DNA from: Osedax fenrisi
Lineage: Eukaryota; Annelida; Polychaeta; Sabellida; Siboglinidae
Direction of reading: 5' to 3'
Length of the DNA stretch: 64,000 nucleotides
NCBI GenBank assembly: GCA_964019155.1
Contig: OZ025243.1
Location: forward strand, 88,949,579-89,013,578
Shown here: one piece after another, positions 10,544 to 64,000 of the stretch
Layout of the letters: each line of letters opens with the position of its first letter
Position numbering within the stretch: position 1 is the stretch's first letter
Program-made: the position numbers and the translations under genes
Notes under the pieces: generated by a model
Told to the model about the DNA's origin: nothing
What the model saw: the letters and a program-made list of their open reading frames with translations, nothing else
Database searches by the model: none

Positions 10544-10918
10544 ATATGTTATAACAATCTCACATTGAATAATATAAAATAGATCTACTGCTTGTTTAAT
10601 CATATACATAATTTATTTAAATATGATATTAGGATTAATATATATATATATATATATATATAGGATTAAGTAAATTATATTACACATGAATACATTATCA
10701 TATATTATATAAATTATGTACGTGTATATTAATAACATATATATGTATATATATAATCAACATAATAATGATTTATAAAATTTAAGTATATTGTCTAAAT
10801 AACTGAATTCATATTTTATCGATTTACATTTTATTATATAATCAGAGTTATATTAATACAACTCTTAAAATGTAAACGGTTCCTGTTAATACGAATAGGT
10901 ACTTGATTGTTTACATGT

Positions 10919-62159
<51,241 letters not shown>

Positions 62160-62568
62160 TGTGCAACAGAGATATAACCGTGTTGCATATTTATACTATT
62201 TCTGTTCACAACAACCAGATCGTATAATTAACCCGAAGTAGAATATCTAATTATATTATGTTTCATTACATAATAGTTATTACTCAATTTATCTATTTTA
62301 GAATATTAAAGGTTAGATAATACACTACTAAATCATAACTTATACTCAACTTAACAATACAAATTTGATTATAAATCACATTTGTGGATTACAAATACTT
62401 ATAATATATAGAATATTGTATCGAATATAGTGTATATTTGTAATACACATGATTTATGAGCTCAACGTTGAAATACTTGTTTCGGTATTTTTCATCCAAT
62501 TGTATATACACTATAGTGTACACTATAAACTAATATTAAGAATTAAAATATAGTATATATATATTACA

Positions 62569-62608
<40 letters not shown>

Positions 62609-63173
62609 ATTAGTAAATTATAAAAAACTACATATGAAATATTTTTAATTTGAACTCGTAAATCGAAATCAAAATCAACATAGGTCTAAGTCGATATTAT
62701 TCACATATTATTTTAATTCATTTATATAAATTTAAATTGTATTAAAATGTATTCATATATATAAACGAAATATTTATTATTAAAATATTTAATTTTATAG
62801 GTTTAATATCATATATTAAATAAATAAGAAAACTTAAATACTCCATTAAAGCATATATTATATTAGTTATGCAACTAAGACACACGTACACTGTATGATG
62901 CAAAAGAGACATACGATAGGAAGTCTTATATGTACTACATTAATGTCATACATAATAGTCACTTTTATAAGTATTAATGTATACAATAGATAGATAGCAT
63001 ATATTTTCCTTACTATGAAAAATCATTTTAAGATGTGTGTATTGTTTGTTTTTAATCCATTTATATGTTACTAGCTATGATAGTGTGATATAGTATCTAT
63101 TATAATATCTATAAATGTAATAATTAATTATATAATAATATACAGTGACCAGTCATTCTTATCCTTCTGGATT
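62160..63173. other. Upstream flank of the M13 gene
   Basis: AT-rich, with no exon or bounded repeat. It should contain the promoter of the minus-strand M13 gene, but apart from TATAAATA at 62188-62195 I find no motif strong enough to name. An (AT)n tract lies near 62568-62604. Confidence 0.4.
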
Positions 63174-63788
63174 TCATTTTAGGTGGACAAGAGGTAGTTT
63201 ACCATACACATTTTTATTTATGGAGTGTTCTTGACTAGATATATTTGGGGCTTTATTAAGAATCATTCGCGTGTATGTACCATCCAGTGATTTCTGCTGT
63301 TGAACAGTCAGTGTCCATGACTCAGATCCATAGAATAGTACACTTTCTACTGTTGGTACAAAGAGTATTCTTTTAAGTGGTAAGTTTATCTTAGACTTCC
63401 ATATAAGAGCCTTTCTCACTTTAATGACCTTTTCTCACGAATTGATCCAAGAACCAAGGTATTTAAAGTCTTTTTCGACTTGTAATGTTTGGCCATCAGC
63501 TGTTTTTAAGACTATTGATTCAGGTTTGTTAAAGGCCATTACTTTGGTCTTTTTAGTATTCAGATATGGTCCTACTTTTTTGCATTCAGACTCTACCCTT
63601 AGAAGTAACTCCCTGGTTTGAATTACAGTGTTAGATAATAAAGCTATATCATCAGCAAAATCTAAATCTGTTAAAACACTTGGATGCAATCTTCGAATTC
63701 TGCGAGGGACAATAGTTTGACAATTGATTGCTTTTCTTAGTGCATAATCTAGTACAATAATAAATATATAAGTTGATAAGTATCCCAT
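63174..63788 (-). mobile_element. RTE-like LINE RT fragment
   Basis: Two adjoining frames: GYLSTYIFIIVLDYALRKAI, RRIRRLHPSVLTDLDFADDI, LLLRVESECKKVGPYLNTKK, KVMAFNKPESIVLKTADGQT, KDFKYLGSWINS; then RKALIWKSKINLPLKRILFV, VESVLFYGSESWTLTVQQQK. The FADD active site is intact, but a frame change near 63425 breaks the protein. It is better kept than the relic at 58-59.9 kb and is cut off at both ends. Confidence 0.85.
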
Positions 63789-64000
63789 TGTAGAACTCCT
63801 GCTAGTATATCGAACTCTTCAGATACACCTGGTGAGTATACTTTCTCTCTAGTATATATATTATTTATATGATATGGTATACTTTTAGTTGATTACTATA
63901 TATTGTTATGGAATGTTTATAATTGTATAGTCACCATGTTTTAGTAAATGCACTAACCTTAAATATACATCAGTTATCTAATTATGCTAACGCCCCCAAA

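Larger units (their letters stand above)
9876..10918. other. Spacer between the M13 gene and the broken GCDGT-family gene
   Basis: Apart from the two tandem arrays, only AT-rich sequence is present, with an (AT)n tract near 10636-10660. The 3' untranslated region of the M13 gene should start here, just below 10919. No confident polyadenylation signal can be singled out. Confidence 0.5.

Noticed and set aside
10328..10609. Proline/threonine-rich ORFs on both strands
   Set aside because: They are translations of the G-rich minisatellite. All frames are open because the unit lacks stops.

Overview
This is a very AT-rich eukaryotic window, most likely from an arthropod and probably an insect. 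The evidence is a multi-exon neprilysin-type (M13) gene with GT-AG introns, long (AT)n tracts, and a dense mixture of DNA transposons (hAT-like, pogo-like, PIF/Harbinger-like, mariner-like), LINE relics, Ty3/gypsy elements and a tRNA-derived SINE. The exact lineage cannot be read from the sequence. An AT-rich insect such as an aphid parasitoid wasp would fit, but that is a guess.

Two host-type genes are recognisable, both on the minus strand. (1) An M13/neprilysin-like metallopeptidase runs from about 62.16 kb down to its stop at 10.92 kb. I could place 19 exons. All splice phases agree with one another except across one missing exon, which should carry the HExxH zinc motif and lies somewhere between 33.6 and 21.4 kb. 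(2) Downstream of it (1.71-6.69 kb) is a broken four-exon copy of an uncharacterised dispersed animal family with a GCDGT motif. Its first exon has a premature stop and is split by a 1.4-kb terminal-inverted-repeat (TIR) element.

Region by region. 1-1.7 kb: AT-rich sequence with a 155-bp tandem duplication. 1.7-6.7 kb: the broken GCDGT-family gene and its inserted element. 6.7-9.9 kb: a hAT-like element carrying a decayed LINE. 10.0-10.55 kb: C-rich and G-rich tandem repeats. 10.9-12.2 kb: last three exons of the M13 gene. 13.0-19.2 kb: a nest of three elements with a young, nearly intact Ty3/gypsy element at the core. 19.6 and 21.3 kb: two M13 exons, one with the NENIAD zinc-ligand motif. 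22.2-24.5 kb: a second hAT-like element. 27-32.9 kb: a minus-strand LINE split by a PIF/Harbinger-like element that itself holds a hAT-like element. 33.3-36.3 kb: a hairpin MITE (short non-autonomous element), four M13 exons and a TIR element. 36.5-40.1 kb: LINE relics and a SINE. 40.5-42.0 kb: four M13 exons. 42.2-45.8 kb: a pogo-like element with a dead gypsy element inside. 45.8-50.3 kb: two SINEs and two TIR elements. 50.8-55.0 kb: four M13 exons, a LINE fragment, and a SINE within a TIR element. 55-61 kb: LINE relics. 61.1-62.2 kb: the first M13 exons with a signal-peptide-like segment. 63.2-63.8 kb: an RTE-type LINE fragment.

The M13 gene is thus a large gene whose introns serve as a landing zone for repeated, nested transposition. 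Nearly all open frames outside its exons are transposon coding remnants or translations of microsatellites.
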